Notes under the pieces: model-generated
Told to the model about the DNA's origin: nothing
The model's input: only the letters and a program-made list of their open reading frames with translations
Databases searched by the model: none
Shown: piece after piece, positions 35,801-44,270 of the stretch
How positions within the stretch are numbered: the stretch's first letter is position 1
Layout: each line of letters starts with the position of its first letter
Translations under genes and position numbers: made by a program
Assembly: GCF_947498015.1 (NCBI RefSeq)
Contig: NZ_CANMIR010000003.1
Coordinates: forward strand, 124,001-188,000
Source: an uncultured Neptuniibacter sp.
GTDB taxonomy: Bacteria > Pseudomonadota > Gammaproteobacteria > Pseudomonadales > Balneatricaceae
DNA: 64,000 bases
Direction: 5' to 3'

Positions 35801-36290
35801 TTTCTAACAACTTCTCGATTTTGCTAATCGCCTCAGGACTATCCCACTCCCTGCCGCCAAGAATGGTTTCAACCAGCTTTCCGTTCTGATCAAACAGAAT
35901 CGACATCGGTAGCCCCCGAATCCCAAACTCATTAAATGAACGGTTTTGTTCATCCAATAGAATTGGGAAGGTGAGTTCGGTTTCGAGTTCAAGGAGAAAG
36001 CTGGAGATTGTTGTTGGATCTTCACCAGCATTAATAGCGATAATTTCAAAGGGGTGGCTATCAAAATGTGATCTCAGCCTCTGCATCGACGGCATCTCCT
36101 TAACGCATGGAGGGCACCACGTAGCCCAGAAATTCACCAGTATTACCTTGCCTTCAAAATCAGCCAGACTGATTGACTGTTGGTCAACGTTATTGAAGCT
36201 CAGTTCATAAATCGACACTTTATCTGTTTCAGAGGCGTAGCTACTGAAACAGAGGCTTAACAACAAAAAAATGGATAGAAAGGATTTCAT
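35781..36290 (-). CDS. Periplasmic thioredoxin-like protein, TlpA/ResA type
   Basis: A 169-residue exported thiol-disulfide protein. A signal peptide (about 1-19, SYAS end) precedes a thioredoxin fold with WCPPC in NFWATWCPPCVKEM and GIRGLPMSILFD holding the cis-proline. TlpA/ResA proteins reduce apocytochrome c or other periplasmic thiols. No cytochrome maturation genes are nearby, so the client is unknown. A stop codon inside a shared hairpin is the only oddity. Confidence 0.9.
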   Translation of the reverse strand: MKSFLSIFLLLSLCFSSYASETDKVSIYELSFNNVDQQSISLADFEGKVILVNFWATWCPPCVKEMPSMQRLRSHFDSHPFEIIAINAGEDPTTISSFLLELETELTFPILLDEQNRSFNEFGIRGLPMSILFDQNGKLVETILGGREWDSPEAISKIEKLLEKKQPAA

Positions 36291-36490
36291 TTCCAGCCCT
36301 ACAGATCATGAAAGAATCTAATTTTATCAGAGTTGTCGAATCTTTCAGTGAAAGAACTCTTAGCTTTAAGGAGAATAATACAACCGCATCATTGAACCAG
36401 AATCTGTTTTGTCTGGTAGTAGCGGGTTTTTATTGTGAATCAGGAACGTGAATAGGCGCTGGCACGTTTTGAGCACGCGCCCCTGTTCTT

Positions 36491-37153
36491 TCAGCCTGTC
36501 ACAGCATGTTCGTCGTTTTCAGTACACTTACTCTGTCTGTAAAATAGGAATGAACCATAGGCAATGAGCATATAGCCAAACAGTTCGAGGCCCTCTTGTA
36601 GGGTTGACTTGAATGCATAGTCATAGGCCTCACCCATGACAGGCTTCCATAGCAGTGTTCCGCTCCCGAGAACGCGGCTTAAAACCAGTAAGATGATCAA
36701 TCCAAAGAGAAGATGGTAGTACGATTTAGTGCCAATGAAATCAGCCATCGGACGTGCAATAGTCTTGCGGTAAAATAGCGCAAAAATGATTGCGGCTACA
36801 GCGATACTCAGGGCAGGCCAAAGCCAGAACCCGTGATGAATTTTGTCAAAATAGGCATCCAGCTCACGGATGAAAAGACAAGCAAAAAAGCCCGAAACCA
36901 GTACCAAAAACCCCCTCGACTTGGGCATGCGTAACGCTCTCGTTCCAAATAAAACCGTTGAGATGAAAAGCAGGCATTCCTGCATTAGTTCGGTGACTGA
37001 GGTCTCAGGTATACCTTTAAAGCCGATAATGAGCACGTCAATGGCGATTACGAATGGTGCCGCAAGCGTTAAGAGGGTCAGTAGGAAAAGATCCTTGATG
37101 CCTGTAATTATTTTAATTTTCGTTCCGTTCATGACTGATTCTTGTCGATCCAT
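36491..37153 (-). CDS. Hypothetical multi-pass membrane protein (220 aa)
   Basis: I do not recognise the family. Five or six hydrophobic segments are visible (for example LFLLTLLTLAAPFVIAI, LLFISTVLFGTRAL, LVSGFFACLFI, LWPALSIAVAAIIFALF, LLFGLIILLVLSRVL, LFGYMLIAYGSFLFY), separated by short charged loops, with a polar C-terminus. A start at the internal ATG 37132 (MNGTKIKI) is also possible. It has no visible partner; the neighbour upstream is divergent. Confidence 0.7.
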   Translation of the reverse strand: MDRQESVMNGTKIKIITGIKDLFLLTLLTLAAPFVIAIDVLIIGFKGIPETSVTELMQECLLFISTVLFGTRALRMPKSRGFLVLVSGFFACLFIRELDAYFDKIHHGFWLWPALSIAVAAIIFALFYRKTIARPMADFIGTKSYYHLLFGLIILLVLSRVLGSGTLLWKPVMGEAYDYAFKSTLQEGLELFGYMLIAYGSFLFYRQSKCTENDEHAVTG

Positions 37154-37365
37154 AGCTATGATAATAGTTCAGATAGTTACTGCTTCGCTTGGCAATGTTT
37201 TTTAAGGGCGGGGATACTGCACTATTTTTTGAATATGGCCAGAAAGCGCGTCAATAATAGCAAAGTTATAGGATGCTAGCATGTGATGGAGTTTGTCCTG
37301 TCTTCATTTATACTCTGAACACATTAATATTAAACAGTTCAAGCAGACGCTGTATAAGGATTACT

Positions 37366-38229
37366 ATGAAAGTTGCATTTATCGGTTTGGGTGTAATGGG
37401 TTATCCCATGGCGGGTCATTTAGCGAAAGCCGGTCATGACGTCAGGGTATACAACAGAACCACTACAAAAGCGGAAGCCTGGAAAGATGATTATGCAGGT
37501 GATTTTAGCCTTACTCCGGCTGTAGCCGTTCAAGGCGCTGAGATCGTATTTACCTGTGTCGGTAACGATGATGATCTGCGAGAGGTAACCTGTGGTGAGA
37601 AGGGTGTGTTTCAGGGAATGAAATCTGGCTCGATTCTAGTCGATCACACTACGGCCTCCGCTGATATTGCACGCGAACTTGATAAGGCCGCAAAGGATAA
37701 AGGGATCGGCTTTTTAGATGCCCCCGTTTCTGGCGGTCAGGCGGGCGCAGAGAATGGTGTTCTAAGTGTCATGGTGGGTGGTGATGCCGATACATTTGAG
37801 CTGGCCCAACCTGTGATGGAGTGCTATTCCAAATCAATTCGCTTGCTGGGTGATGCGGGGGCAGGGCAGTTAGCCAAGATGGTGAATCAGATCTGTATTG
37901 GTGGACTGGTTCAGGCCCTGTCTGAAGGCGTTCATTTTGCCAAACGAGCGGGTCTCGACCCAGCACAAGTGTTTGACGTTATCCAGCATGGCGCGGCGGG
38001 GTCCTGGCAGATGGTTAACCGCCATCAAACTATGATCGATAATGAGTTTGATTTTGGCTTTGCGGTTGATTGGATGCGCAAAGACCTAAATATCGTTCTG
38101 GATGAAGCTCGTAAAAATGGTGCACGTCTTCCAGTCACTGCGATCGTGGATCAATTCTACGCTGATGTGCAGGAGATGGGCGGTGGTCGTTGTGATACCT
38201 CAAGCCTGTTAAAGCGCTTGGAAAAATAA
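37366..38229 (+). CDS. NAD(P)-dependent 3-hydroxyacid dehydrogenase, HIBADH family
   Basis: A 287-residue beta-hydroxyacid dehydrogenase. The Rossmann motif FIGLGVMGYPMAGHLAKAGHDV, the substrate loop DAPVSGGQAGAENG, and the catalytic Lys171 in AKMVNQICIGG are complete. Members act on 3-hydroxyisobutyrate, tartronate semialdehyde, L-serine or glyoxylate-type substrates; the exact one is not readable here. The ATG at 37366 has AAGGA upstream and gives the family N-terminus; the frame continues to 37273 without similarity. Confidence 0.88.
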   Translation: MKVAFIGLGVMGYPMAGHLAKAGHDVRVYNRTTTKAEAWKDDYAGDFSLTPAVAVQGAEIVFTCVGNDDDLREVTCGEKGVFQGMKSGSILVDHTTASADIARELDKAAKDKGIGFLDAPVSGGQAGAENGVLSVMVGGDADTFELAQPVMECYSKSIRLLGDAGAGQLAKMVNQICIGGLVQALSEGVHFAKRAGLDPAQVFDVIQHGAAGSWQMVNRHQTMIDNEFDFGFAVDWMRKDLNIVLDEARKNGARLPVTAIVDQFYADVQEMGGGRCDTSSLLKRLEK

Positions 38230-38357
38230 GTGACGCAGTAGTCCTGCAATATTTGTGGGTATTGTGGGCTATGGGTGCATAGACAGAAAAAAAATGCTCT
38301 CTATAATAGCGCTCGATATTTCATCTATTACTACTAAAAAATATCGAGGACAGTTCT

Positions 38358-38489
38358 ATGGATAAATACAGCATGATCTCTGTCGCACCGAGCCTTGTCA
38401 TTGTAGCTGCAATGATTATCGGTACAGTGGTTGGTATCGCTACTTTGAAAAAAGTGATCGCGAAAGATGCGGCAGCAGCAGACAAATAA
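38358..38489 (+). CDS. Small single-helix membrane protein (43 aa)
   Basis: A short gene with clear start signals: GAGGA lies 7 bp before the ATG, and TATAAT at 38302-38307 may be the -10 element. The protein has a short polar N-terminus (MDKYSMISVAPS), one hydrophobic helix (LVIVAAMIIGTVVGIATL), then KKVIAKDAAAADK, so a single-pass inner-membrane protein with a cytoplasmic basic/alanine tail is likely. A strong terminator follows directly, giving a complete transcription unit. No family is recognised. Confidence 0.65.
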   Translation: MDKYSMISVAPSLVIVAAMIIGTVVGIATLKKVIAKDAAAADK

Positions 38490-38498
38490 GCTGTAAAT

Positions 38499-38543
38499 AA
38501 CCGGGCTTTCAGAACTCTCTGAACAGCCCGGTTAATCTCTTTT
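38499..38543 (+). terminator. Terminator of the small membrane protein gene
   Basis: AACCGGGCT / AGCCCGGTT stem with an inner TCAGA / TCTGA stem, then AATCTCTTTT. The convergent DUF1853 gene ends at 38548. Confidence 0.82.
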
Positions 38544-38547
38544 AGCT

Positions 38548-39339
38548 TTACCAGCTATCAGGAACCACAAAGCCACGATCAATCTCCCCACCTTGTCTAT
38601 CTACTCTACAGATCAAAACCGGATTATTTAACCCGATCACTAATTCAGTGAGCTGAGCGAGGTTCATTCGTGTTGACGTGTCCGGAGTGAGCCACCTGGG
38701 CTTGATCATCACAACATAAAATCCATCATGCTTGAGCCTCCCAAGTTGATGATGCTTCAGCCACCAACCTTGTGCGTGGAAGGGGTTGATAGCCTGATGA
38801 AGGACATTTGGTGAACCTTCCCCAAAAGGGTGGAACAGGTACCCCTGAATTAACAGCAGTTTGAGCTTTGGATAAACACCCTGAGCTTCACATGCTTGGA
38901 TTCCCAGCGAGTCAGAAGAGAGCATAAGTTGATGTGAATTCATCCTCTCCCACTTAAGATCAAGCCGATCCTTTTTACCTGGCCCTATAAAGTGGTGTAA
39001 CTCAGAGCCACTCTCTGTCCGAAGATAAAATTTAATTGCACACTCGAGATGGAATCCACCCAAGTCTGTATTACCGATGAAATCAAATTCACCTTTAGTG
39101 ATGCGACCGTCAAAAACTTTAACATTACGCTTTAAATCGATAAGCCTCCGGGATGAGCCGATCAGTTGATAGACCAGATCTTCATAATAGAGTCCAAGTC
39201 GATGCTGTGTGATTTCAGGTGGCTGAATCATATCCTCATGAGTATGCAGAGTATCCGAGAACCAACTGAGAGCAGATTGTTCTGTAGCTATGCTCATGAG
39301 TGAGGGGGAGTTAAGAATCCAGCTATAATCGCTATTCAT
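38548..39339 (-). CDS. DUF1853 family protein
   Basis: A 263-residue protein matching the DUF1853 family. The most conserved block is GEFDFIG followed by HLECAIKFYL and HHFIGPGKKDRLDLKW. Acidic residues followed by E-x3-K on a strand resemble the D...ExK core of PD-(D/E)XK nucleases, to which I believe the family is assigned; nuclease activity is inference. It stands alone between a small membrane protein and a gene preceding uvrC. Confidence 0.75.
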   Translation of the reverse strand: MNSDYSWILNSPSLMSIATEQSALSWFSDTLHTHEDMIQPPEITQHRLGLYYEDLVYQLIGSSRRLIDLKRNVKVFDGRITKGEFDFIGNTDLGGFHLECAIKFYLRTESGSELHHFIGPGKKDRLDLKWERMNSHQLMLSSDSLGIQACEAQGVYPKLKLLLIQGYLFHPFGEGSPNVLHQAINPFHAQGWWLKHHQLGRLKHDGFYVVMIKPRWLTPDTSTRMNLAQLTELVIGLNNPVLICRVDRQGGEIDRGFVVPDSW

Positions 39340-39416
39340 ATCAATTATCTAGTTACAGCGCCTTTTTTTATGCTTAAAGTATGAGGCAAATTCAGGCTGT
39401 GTGTAAGAGAATAAAA

Positions 39417-39722
39417 ATGAGTCGTCTAAAACCGAATACTAGGCCATTAAGTGAACAAGAGCGTGAGGTCATGCTCTCAGAATCTGACATTAATACCATT
39501 CTGGTTAATGGTGCTCAGATCTCGCTGACCAAACTACGCCGGGCTAGAAATACCGATGCCCAACTGTGTTATTACGCCGAAATCGGTGTGTACTTGGAGG
39601 TTTCGCTGTCTCGCGGGGCAGGGATCACGGAAGAAACAATGAGCGCCCTCGAAGAGATACACCGAATAGCCACCCATGAATATATGGATACACGCAAGCT
39701 CAAGGCTAAAACAGAAGATTAG
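39417..39722 (+). CDS. Hypothetical protein preceding uvrC (101 aa)
   Basis: I do not recognise this protein. From the ATG at 39417 it reads MSRLKPNTRPLSEQEREVML and shows a mixed helix/strand pattern with no membrane segment and no cysteine cluster. The frame continues to an ATG at 39381. It ends 3 bases before uvrC, so it is almost certainly co-transcribed with it. A link to DNA repair is only suggested by position. Confidence 0.65.
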   Translation: MSRLKPNTRPLSEQEREVMLSESDINTILVNGAQISLTKLRRARNTDAQLCYYAEIGVYLEVSLSRGAGITEETMSALEEIHRIATHEYMDTRKLKAKTED

Positions 39723-39725
39723 AAC

Positions 39726-41567
39726 GTGCCAGACGAGAACATCTCAGATCAATTTGACGCCAAGGCTTATCTACAGCAGCTGACAACACGTCCGGGTGTT
39801 TATCAGATGTACGATGCACAGGAAAAACTCCTGTATATCGGTAAGGCCAAAAATTTAAAAAACCGGGTCAGCAGCTACTTTCGAACAACCGGGCTCCATG
39901 TTAAAACCCGGGCCCTTGTAACAAAAATTACCGATATTCAGGTCACGGTCACTAACAGTGAAACAGAAGCGCTGCTGCTAGAGCAAAACCTGATTAAACA
40001 GTATCGTCCCCCCTATAATATTCTCCTTCGAGACGATAAATCCTACCCCTATATCTTTATTTCGGATAAAGAGGAATATCCAGCTGTTCGTTTTAGCCGA
40101 GGCGCCAAACGTAAAAGCGGCCGCTATTTTGGCCCTTATCCCAGTGGGGGAGCTGTCCGCGACAGTCTGAATCTGTTGCAGAAGATCTTTAAGATTCGGC
40201 AGTGTGATGATAGTTTTTTTAAAAATCGCTCTCGCCCCTGTCTTCAGTTTCAGATTAAGCGCTGCACAGCGCCCTGCGTTAAAGCGATCTCTACAGATGA
40301 ATACCAGAAAGATATTCGCCATGCAGCGATGTTTCTGGATGGGAAAAATAGCGCAGTGATGGATGAACTGGCTACCCAGATGGAAAGTGCTGCCGCCGAA
40401 CTCCACTTTGAATATGCAGCACAGCTCAGGGACCAACTGATCAGCTTACAAAAGGTTCAGGAGCAGCAATATGTTTCAGGCCTTCAGGGTGATGCAGACG
40501 TGATTGGATTTGCGATGAAGCCTGGTGGGGTCTGTATCCATATGCTGTTTGTCAGAGGGGGACGAGTTATTGGCAGCAAGGTCCATCACCCTAAGGTTTC
40601 TATAGAGGAGACCCCGGAAGAGATTATCTCCTCTTTTGTAGCCCAATGGTATCTGGGAGCCCAGCGTGAAATTCCCTCGTATGTGATCACCCCGGTTGAG
40701 ATTGAAGATAAAAGCTGTGTTGAAGCGGCACTCAGAGAACAACGGAATAAAAAGGTTACACTGTCGCACAGTGTAAGAGGTGAGCGCTCTGCATGGTTAA
40801 AGTTGGCACAAACCAATGCTGAGCAACAGCTTGGGAGTTTTCTGGCTAATAAGCAGAATATCTATAAGCGTTACCTTGAACTTCAAGAGCTTCTGAATAT
40901 GGATGAGCCTCCAAAACGTTTAGAGTGTTTTGATATCAGTCATAGTTCAGGTGAAGCGACCGTAGCTTCATGTGTTGTGTTTGATAGAAATGGCCCTTTG
41001 AAATCGGATTATCGTCATTTCAATATCAATGATATTACAGCCGGTGATGATTATGCAGCCATGCATCAGGCCCTGAATCGTCGCTATAAACGGATTAAGA
41101 AGGGAGAGGCGAAACTACCTGATCTACTTGTCATTGATGGTGGTAAAGGTCAGGTCACTCAGGCGATGGAGGTTCTTGATGAGCTCGAGATCGATCAGGT
41201 ACTGGTCATTGGAATAGCGAAGGGACCAACACGTAAAGCCGGTTTTGAAGTTTTGATCTCAGGAGATACTGGAGAAGAGACCGTTCTCGATAGTGACTCC
41301 TCTGCGCTTCATCTGTTGCAACATATACGTGATGAAGCACATCGTTTTGCAATAACCGGCCATCGTGCTAAAAGAGGCAAAGCTCGTAAGCGGTCTGTAC
41401 TTGAAGATATCCCTGGTGTAGGCCCTAAAAGACGGCGTGAATTGTTGCGTCACTTCGGTGGAATACAGGAAGTTGAGCGCGCCAGTGTTGAAGAAATTGC
41501 AAAAGTCTCTAGTATAAGCCGCACTATAGCCGAAGAGATCTATGCGGCCCTCCATCCGAATGCATGA
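39726..41567 (+). CDS. uvrC: UvrABC excinuclease subunit C
   Basis: Makes both incisions around DNA damage in nucleotide excision repair. It has 613 residues: an N-terminal GIY-YIG nuclease (PGVYQMYDAQEKLLYIGKAKNLKNRV), a UVR motif near residue 210, an RNase H-like 5' nuclease domain (FDISHSSGEATVASCVVF, LLVIDGGKGQV) and C-terminal helix-hairpin-helix motifs (LEDIPGVGPKRRRELLRHFGG). The start is GTG at 39726. pgsA follows after 7 bp, the common uvrC-pgsA arrangement. Confidence 0.97.
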   Translation: MPDENISDQFDAKAYLQQLTTRPGVYQMYDAQEKLLYIGKAKNLKNRVSSYFRTTGLHVKTRALVTKITDIQVTVTNSETEALLLEQNLIKQYRPPYNILLRDDKSYPYIFISDKEEYPAVRFSRGAKRKSGRYFGPYPSGGAVRDSLNLLQKIFKIRQCDDSFFKNRSRPCLQFQIKRCTAPCVKAISTDEYQKDIRHAAMFLDGKNSAVMDELATQMESAAAELHFEYAAQLRDQLISLQKVQEQQYVSGLQGDADVIGFAMKPGGVCIHMLFVRGGRVIGSKVHHPKVSIEETPEEIISSFVAQWYLGAQREIPSYVITPVEIEDKSCVEAALREQRNKKVTLSHSVRGERSAWLKLAQTNAEQQLGSFLANKQNIYKRYLELQELLNMDEPPKRLECFDISHSSGEATVASCVVFDRNGPLKSDYRHFNINDITAGDDYAAMHQALNRRYKRIKKGEAKLPDLLVIDGGKGQVTQAMEVLDELEIDQVLVIGIAKGPTRKAGFEVLISGDTGEETVLDSDSSALHLLQHIRDEAHRFAITGHRAKRGKARKRSVLEDIPGVGPKRRRELLRHFGGIQEVERASVEEIAKVSSISRTIAEEIYAALHPNA

Positions 41568-41574
41568 AGATTAG

Positions 41575-42123
41575 ATGAAAATACCTAATATACTTACAAG
41601 CTTGCGCATATTATTGATACCGGTTTTTGTGCTGGCTTTTTACCTGCCTTACCAATGGGCACCCATTGCAACGGGATGTATCTTTGCAGTGGCGGCGTTT
41701 ACTGACTGGTTAGATGGCTACCTGGCTAGAAAACTGGATCAATCATCGCCTTTTGGCGCTTTTCTTGATCCGGTTGCCGATAAGTTGATGGTTGCAATAT
41801 CACTGGTTCTGCTGGTGGACAGCTATTCTACACCCTGGATTACTATTCCGGCAGTTGTGATCATCGGTCGTGAGATCGTTATCTCTGCTCTCAGGGAGTG
41901 GATGGCTGAAGTCGGAAAACGTGCAAGCGTTGCTGTTTCCTACATCGGTAAAGTCAAAACGGCTCTGCAGATGCTTGCGATTATGCTAATGATTGTTGCT
42001 GAACCTTACACCGATATTTCATGGGCAGGTATTATTGCCCTTTATCTGGCCGCAATTTTAACTTTATGGTCTATGTATCAGTACCTTAGAGCTGCTTGGC
42101 CAGCTCTGACGGAAGAGATGTAA
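41575..42123 (+). CDS. pgsA: CDP-diacylglycerol--glycerol-3-phosphate 3-phosphatidyltransferase
   Basis: Makes phosphatidylglycerophosphate, the precursor of phosphatidylglycerol and cardiolipin. It has 182 residues and about four transmembrane helices. The CDP-alcohol phosphotransferase motif is complete: D44-x2-DG-x2-AR-x8-G-x3-D65-x3-D69. It follows uvrC by 7 bp and is followed by the tRNA cluster, as in many gammaproteobacteria. Confidence 0.95.
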   Translation: MKIPNILTSLRILLIPVFVLAFYLPYQWAPIATGCIFAVAAFTDWLDGYLARKLDQSSPFGAFLDPVADKLMVAISLVLLVDSYSTPWITIPAVVIIGREIVISALREWMAEVGKRASVAVSYIGKVKTALQMLAIMLMIVAEPYTDISWAGIIALYLAAILTLWSMYQYLRAAWPALTEEM

Positions 42124-42162
42124 GTGGTTAATAATTAAGCAAATTTTTTTTGTAATACGGTG

Positions 42163-42190
42163 TTGACATATAGGGCGGGGTCTCTATAAT
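42163..42190 (+). promoter_or_regulatory. Strong promoter of the tRNA cluster
   Basis: TTGACA (42163-42168), 16-bp spacer, TATAAT (42185-42190). Both hexamers are perfect, and the first tRNA begins 23 bp downstream of the -10. Confidence 0.88.
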
Positions 42191-42212
42191 ACGCACCACT
42201 TGCTACGGCAGA

Positions 42213-42287
42213 GCGGGAATAGCTCAGTGGTAGAGCACAACCTTGCCAAGGTTGGGGTCGCGAGTTCGAACCTCGTTTCCCGCTCCA
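42213..42287 (+). tRNA. tRNA-Gly (GCC)
   Basis: 75 bases with an encoded CCA. The acceptor stem GCGGGAA pairs with TTCCCGC; AGCTCAGTGGTAGAGC forms the D arm; the anticodon loop reads CTTGCCAAG; GAGTTCGAACCTC is the T arm. Confidence 0.97.
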
Positions 42288-42312
42288 AAGTAATGCAAAG
42301 CAAGTTCTATGA

Positions 42313-42386
42313 GGCGCGGTGGCAGAGTGGTCATGCAGCGGACTGCAACTCCGTGTACGCCGGTTCGATTCCGACCCGCGCCTCCA
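42313..42386 (+). tRNA. tRNA-Cys (GCA)
   Basis: 74 bases with an encoded CCA. The acceptor GGCGCGG pairs with CCGCGCC; the anticodon loop reads ACTGCAACT; CGGTTCGATTCCG is the T arm. Confidence 0.97.
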
Positions 42387-42393
42387 TCTCTTC

Positions 42394-42480
42394 GCCCGGG
42401 TGGTGAAATTGGTAGACACAGGAGACTTAAAATCTCCCGATCGAAAGATCGTACCGGTTCGATTCCGGTCTCGGGCACCA
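42394..42480 (+). tRNA. tRNA-Leu (TAA)
   Basis: 87 bases with an encoded CCA and a long variable arm (CGATCGAAAGATCG). The acceptor GCCCGGG pairs with CTCGGGC; the anticodon loop CTTAAAA within a GGAGA/TCTCC stem gives TAA. Only 7 bases separate it from tRNA-Cys, so the three tRNAs are one transcript. Confidence 0.97.
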
Positions 42481-42617
42481 TTGTTTCAGCACCTTCCTCG
42501 TAAGCAAATACTTATTCAGATAGATCTTTAGGGTATTTCACATACTTGTCATTCTGATACATCAGATAGTGGTATTTCGCAGATATAAGCTTGGCACCAC
42601 CCAATCTTTTACTTTTT

Positions 42618-43571
42618 CTACGCCCCCTGATTTCTCTCTTTTTTGGGTAATTTGATGGTAAAAAGGCTTCCTTTGCCGGGTTCGCTTTCAACCATGATAT
42701 CGCCCCCATGCTCCTGAATAATACTGTATGCGATGGCTAATCCCATCCCTGTGCCTTTTCCGACAGCTTTCGTCGTAAAAAATGGTACGAAAATTTGATT
42801 GCGAGTCTCTTCTGACATACCGCAGCCGTTGTCCCTGACCGTGATAAAAACAGATTCAGAGTCCTGATTACTTGTTATCTGGATAACCGGATGGGTGATT
42901 GCCTCTGTTGCCTGTTTAGCATTGAGAATAATGTTTAAGAAGACCTGATTCAGTTCATTGGGGTTACAGATGATTGGCCCTACCGGCGCTAGATTGAGAT
43001 CAAGCGTGACACTGTTTTTCAGTTCACTACTGAGTAATTTCAACGTACTGTGGAGGCCATCAACTACATCTGACTTTACACGATCACTGGCTTGGGTTCT
43101 GGAGAAGTTTCTCAAGTTTTGGATGATATCTTTAACCCTGGTAAGTCCCTCAGCGGTATCCTGCATCAATTCAGGCAGATCTTCCTGAATAAATTCAATA
43201 TCCATCTCACGTAAAATCTGTTCAATTTCCTTAAGCAAGGATTCTGGAAGTTGAGGCTTTAACTGCACAACCCGTTCAATGACAGAGTCATAAGCCTGAT
43301 GGTATTGCTGTAAAGATTCAAAATTACTCTTAACGAATGCCAATGGGTTGTTGACCTCATGCGCGATCCCAGCAGAAAGGGTCCCCAGAGTTGCAAGCTT
43401 ATCCTGAGTTAGCATATGAGCTTGCTGTTTTTGTAACTGTTGGTAGCTCTCTTCAAGGCGACGGTTCTGCAGATAGAGTTCTCGTGATTTATCCTCGAGC
43501 AACTTCTCCGCTTTGAGACGGGCTTTTCGTTCACGCTGATAGGCCAGTTCATAAGGATTGCTATCACTCAT
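42618..43571 (-). CDS. hnoK: Cytoplasmic histidine kinase paired with H-NOX
   Basis: A 317-residue soluble kinase without a sensor domain or membrane helix. Residues 10-60 form a coiled coil. The phosphoacceptor is His71 in LSAGIAHEVNNPLAFV; the ATPase domain has NELNQVFLNIILNAKQA, DNGCGM, FTTKAVGKGTGMGLAI. A long helical insertion (about 95-145) follows the H-box, shared with the kinase at 46777, so the two are probably paralogues. Its ATG overlaps the H-NOX stop by 4 bases. In known H-NOX systems the NO-bound H-NOX inhibits such a kinase, which phosphorylates several response regulators; the regulators encoded just beyond are the obvious targets. Confidence 0.9.
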   Translation of the reverse strand: MSDSNPYELAYQRERKARLKAEKLLEDKSRELYLQNRRLEESYQQLQKQQAHMLTQDKLATLGTLSAGIAHEVNNPLAFVKSNFESLQQYHQAYDSVIERVVQLKPQLPESLLKEIEQILREMDIEFIQEDLPELMQDTAEGLTRVKDIIQNLRNFSRTQASDRVKSDVVDGLHSTLKLLSSELKNSVTLDLNLAPVGPIICNPNELNQVFLNIILNAKQATEAITHPVIQITSNQDSESVFITVRDNGCGMSEETRNQIFVPFFTTKAVGKGTGMGLAIAYSIIQEHGGDIMVESEPGKGSLFTIKLPKKERNQGA

Positions 43572-44107
43572 TCGATAATCCTGACGATTAGATCACAGTG
43601 AGAATCTCCTTTATGGCAACAAACCTCATGTTCAAGCTCTATCTCAGTTTTATAGAGGGATGCCGCTCCTCGAATCAGCCCCTCTGCCAGAATGCATAAC
43701 CTTCTTGGAGAATGGTAACGCATCAGCAGGCGACCATCTGAGAGGTCTTCATATTCAAAGCGGGGGAGAGATGGATCTGTAAACAGCTTCTTTACCTCGA
43801 GGTGGATCACAGAATCAACACTTCTAAGAAAAGCTATCAAGTCCGATTTGCTATCAACAAACATTGGGAAGCGTTCAGCAAGCTGAGAGAAAAGAAATTC
43901 ACCGAAGTGACCGATAAGTTTCTCGCAGGGAACCCCTGTTTGTGCAGAAATCTCATTAACAAGGGCAAACAGTTCTGAGTCCGGATAGCTATCGCCTGCA
44001 GTGTAGATCCCCTCAAGCTGTTGTGACTGCAATATGTTGTTCCATACCTGCATCCCTTCGTTGGAAATTACCATCTCCTCGAGGATATTAAAAACCACAC
44101 CTTTCAT
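43568..44107 (-). CDS. hnoX: H-NOX heme nitric-oxide/oxygen sensor
   Basis: A 179-residue heme sensor. From the ATG at 44107 the start MKGVVFNILEEMVISNEG is typical. The proximal heme ligand His102 is in SVIHLEVKKLF, and the propionate clamp YxSxR is Tyr131-Ser133-Arg135 (YHSPRR), at the textbook positions. Residues Cys138, His160, Cys163/Cys164 and Cys171 match the zinc site described for Shewanella H-NOX. The distal pocket lacks an obvious tyrosine ligand, so a nitric-oxide-selective sensor is likely. It is the first gene of a two-gene operon with the kinase. The frame is also open upstream to 44155. Confidence 0.95.
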   Translation of the reverse strand: MKGVVFNILEEMVISNEGMQVWNNILQSQQLEGIYTAGDSYPDSELFALVNEISAQTGVPCEKLIGHFGEFLFSQLAERFPMFVDSKSDLIAFLRSVDSVIHLEVKKLFTDPSLPRFEYEDLSDGRLLMRYHSPRRLCILAEGLIRGAASLYKTEIELEHEVCCHKGDSHCDLIVRIIE

Positions 44108-44161
44108 ATTGGCTACCCAATACTGACCATAAGATGGTTTCACTATAGCCCACAAAATTAG

Positions 44162-44254
44162 TTGTCACAAAAGTCCGGTCATTAAGGCATTTGACACGTA
44201 TTGACTACTATATCTGGCCTTTAACGCAACGATTTATCAGACATTTGTGACAAA
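44162..44254. promoter_or_regulatory. Two TTGTSACAA palindromes between hnoX and the HTH-receiver gene
   Basis: TTGTCACAA (44162-44170) and TTTGTGACAAA (44244-44254, extended to ACATTTG-TGA-CAAATGT at 44241-44257) are perfect palindromes, one near each divergent gene. A related TGTGACAA occurs in the next divergent promoter (53982-53989). They are candidate operators for the cluster's own HTH protein. Confidence 0.45.
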
Positions 44255-44270
44255 TGTGAAGGTTGCGACT

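Noticed and set aside
36291..36490. Gap after the TlpA-like gene checked for small genes or RNA
   Set aside because: No frame with a ribosome site, no strong hairpin with a T-run, and no promoter pair was found.
42200..42531. Several overlapping open frames on both strands
   Set aside because: They run through the three tRNA genes, whose structures are complete, and show no protein similarity.
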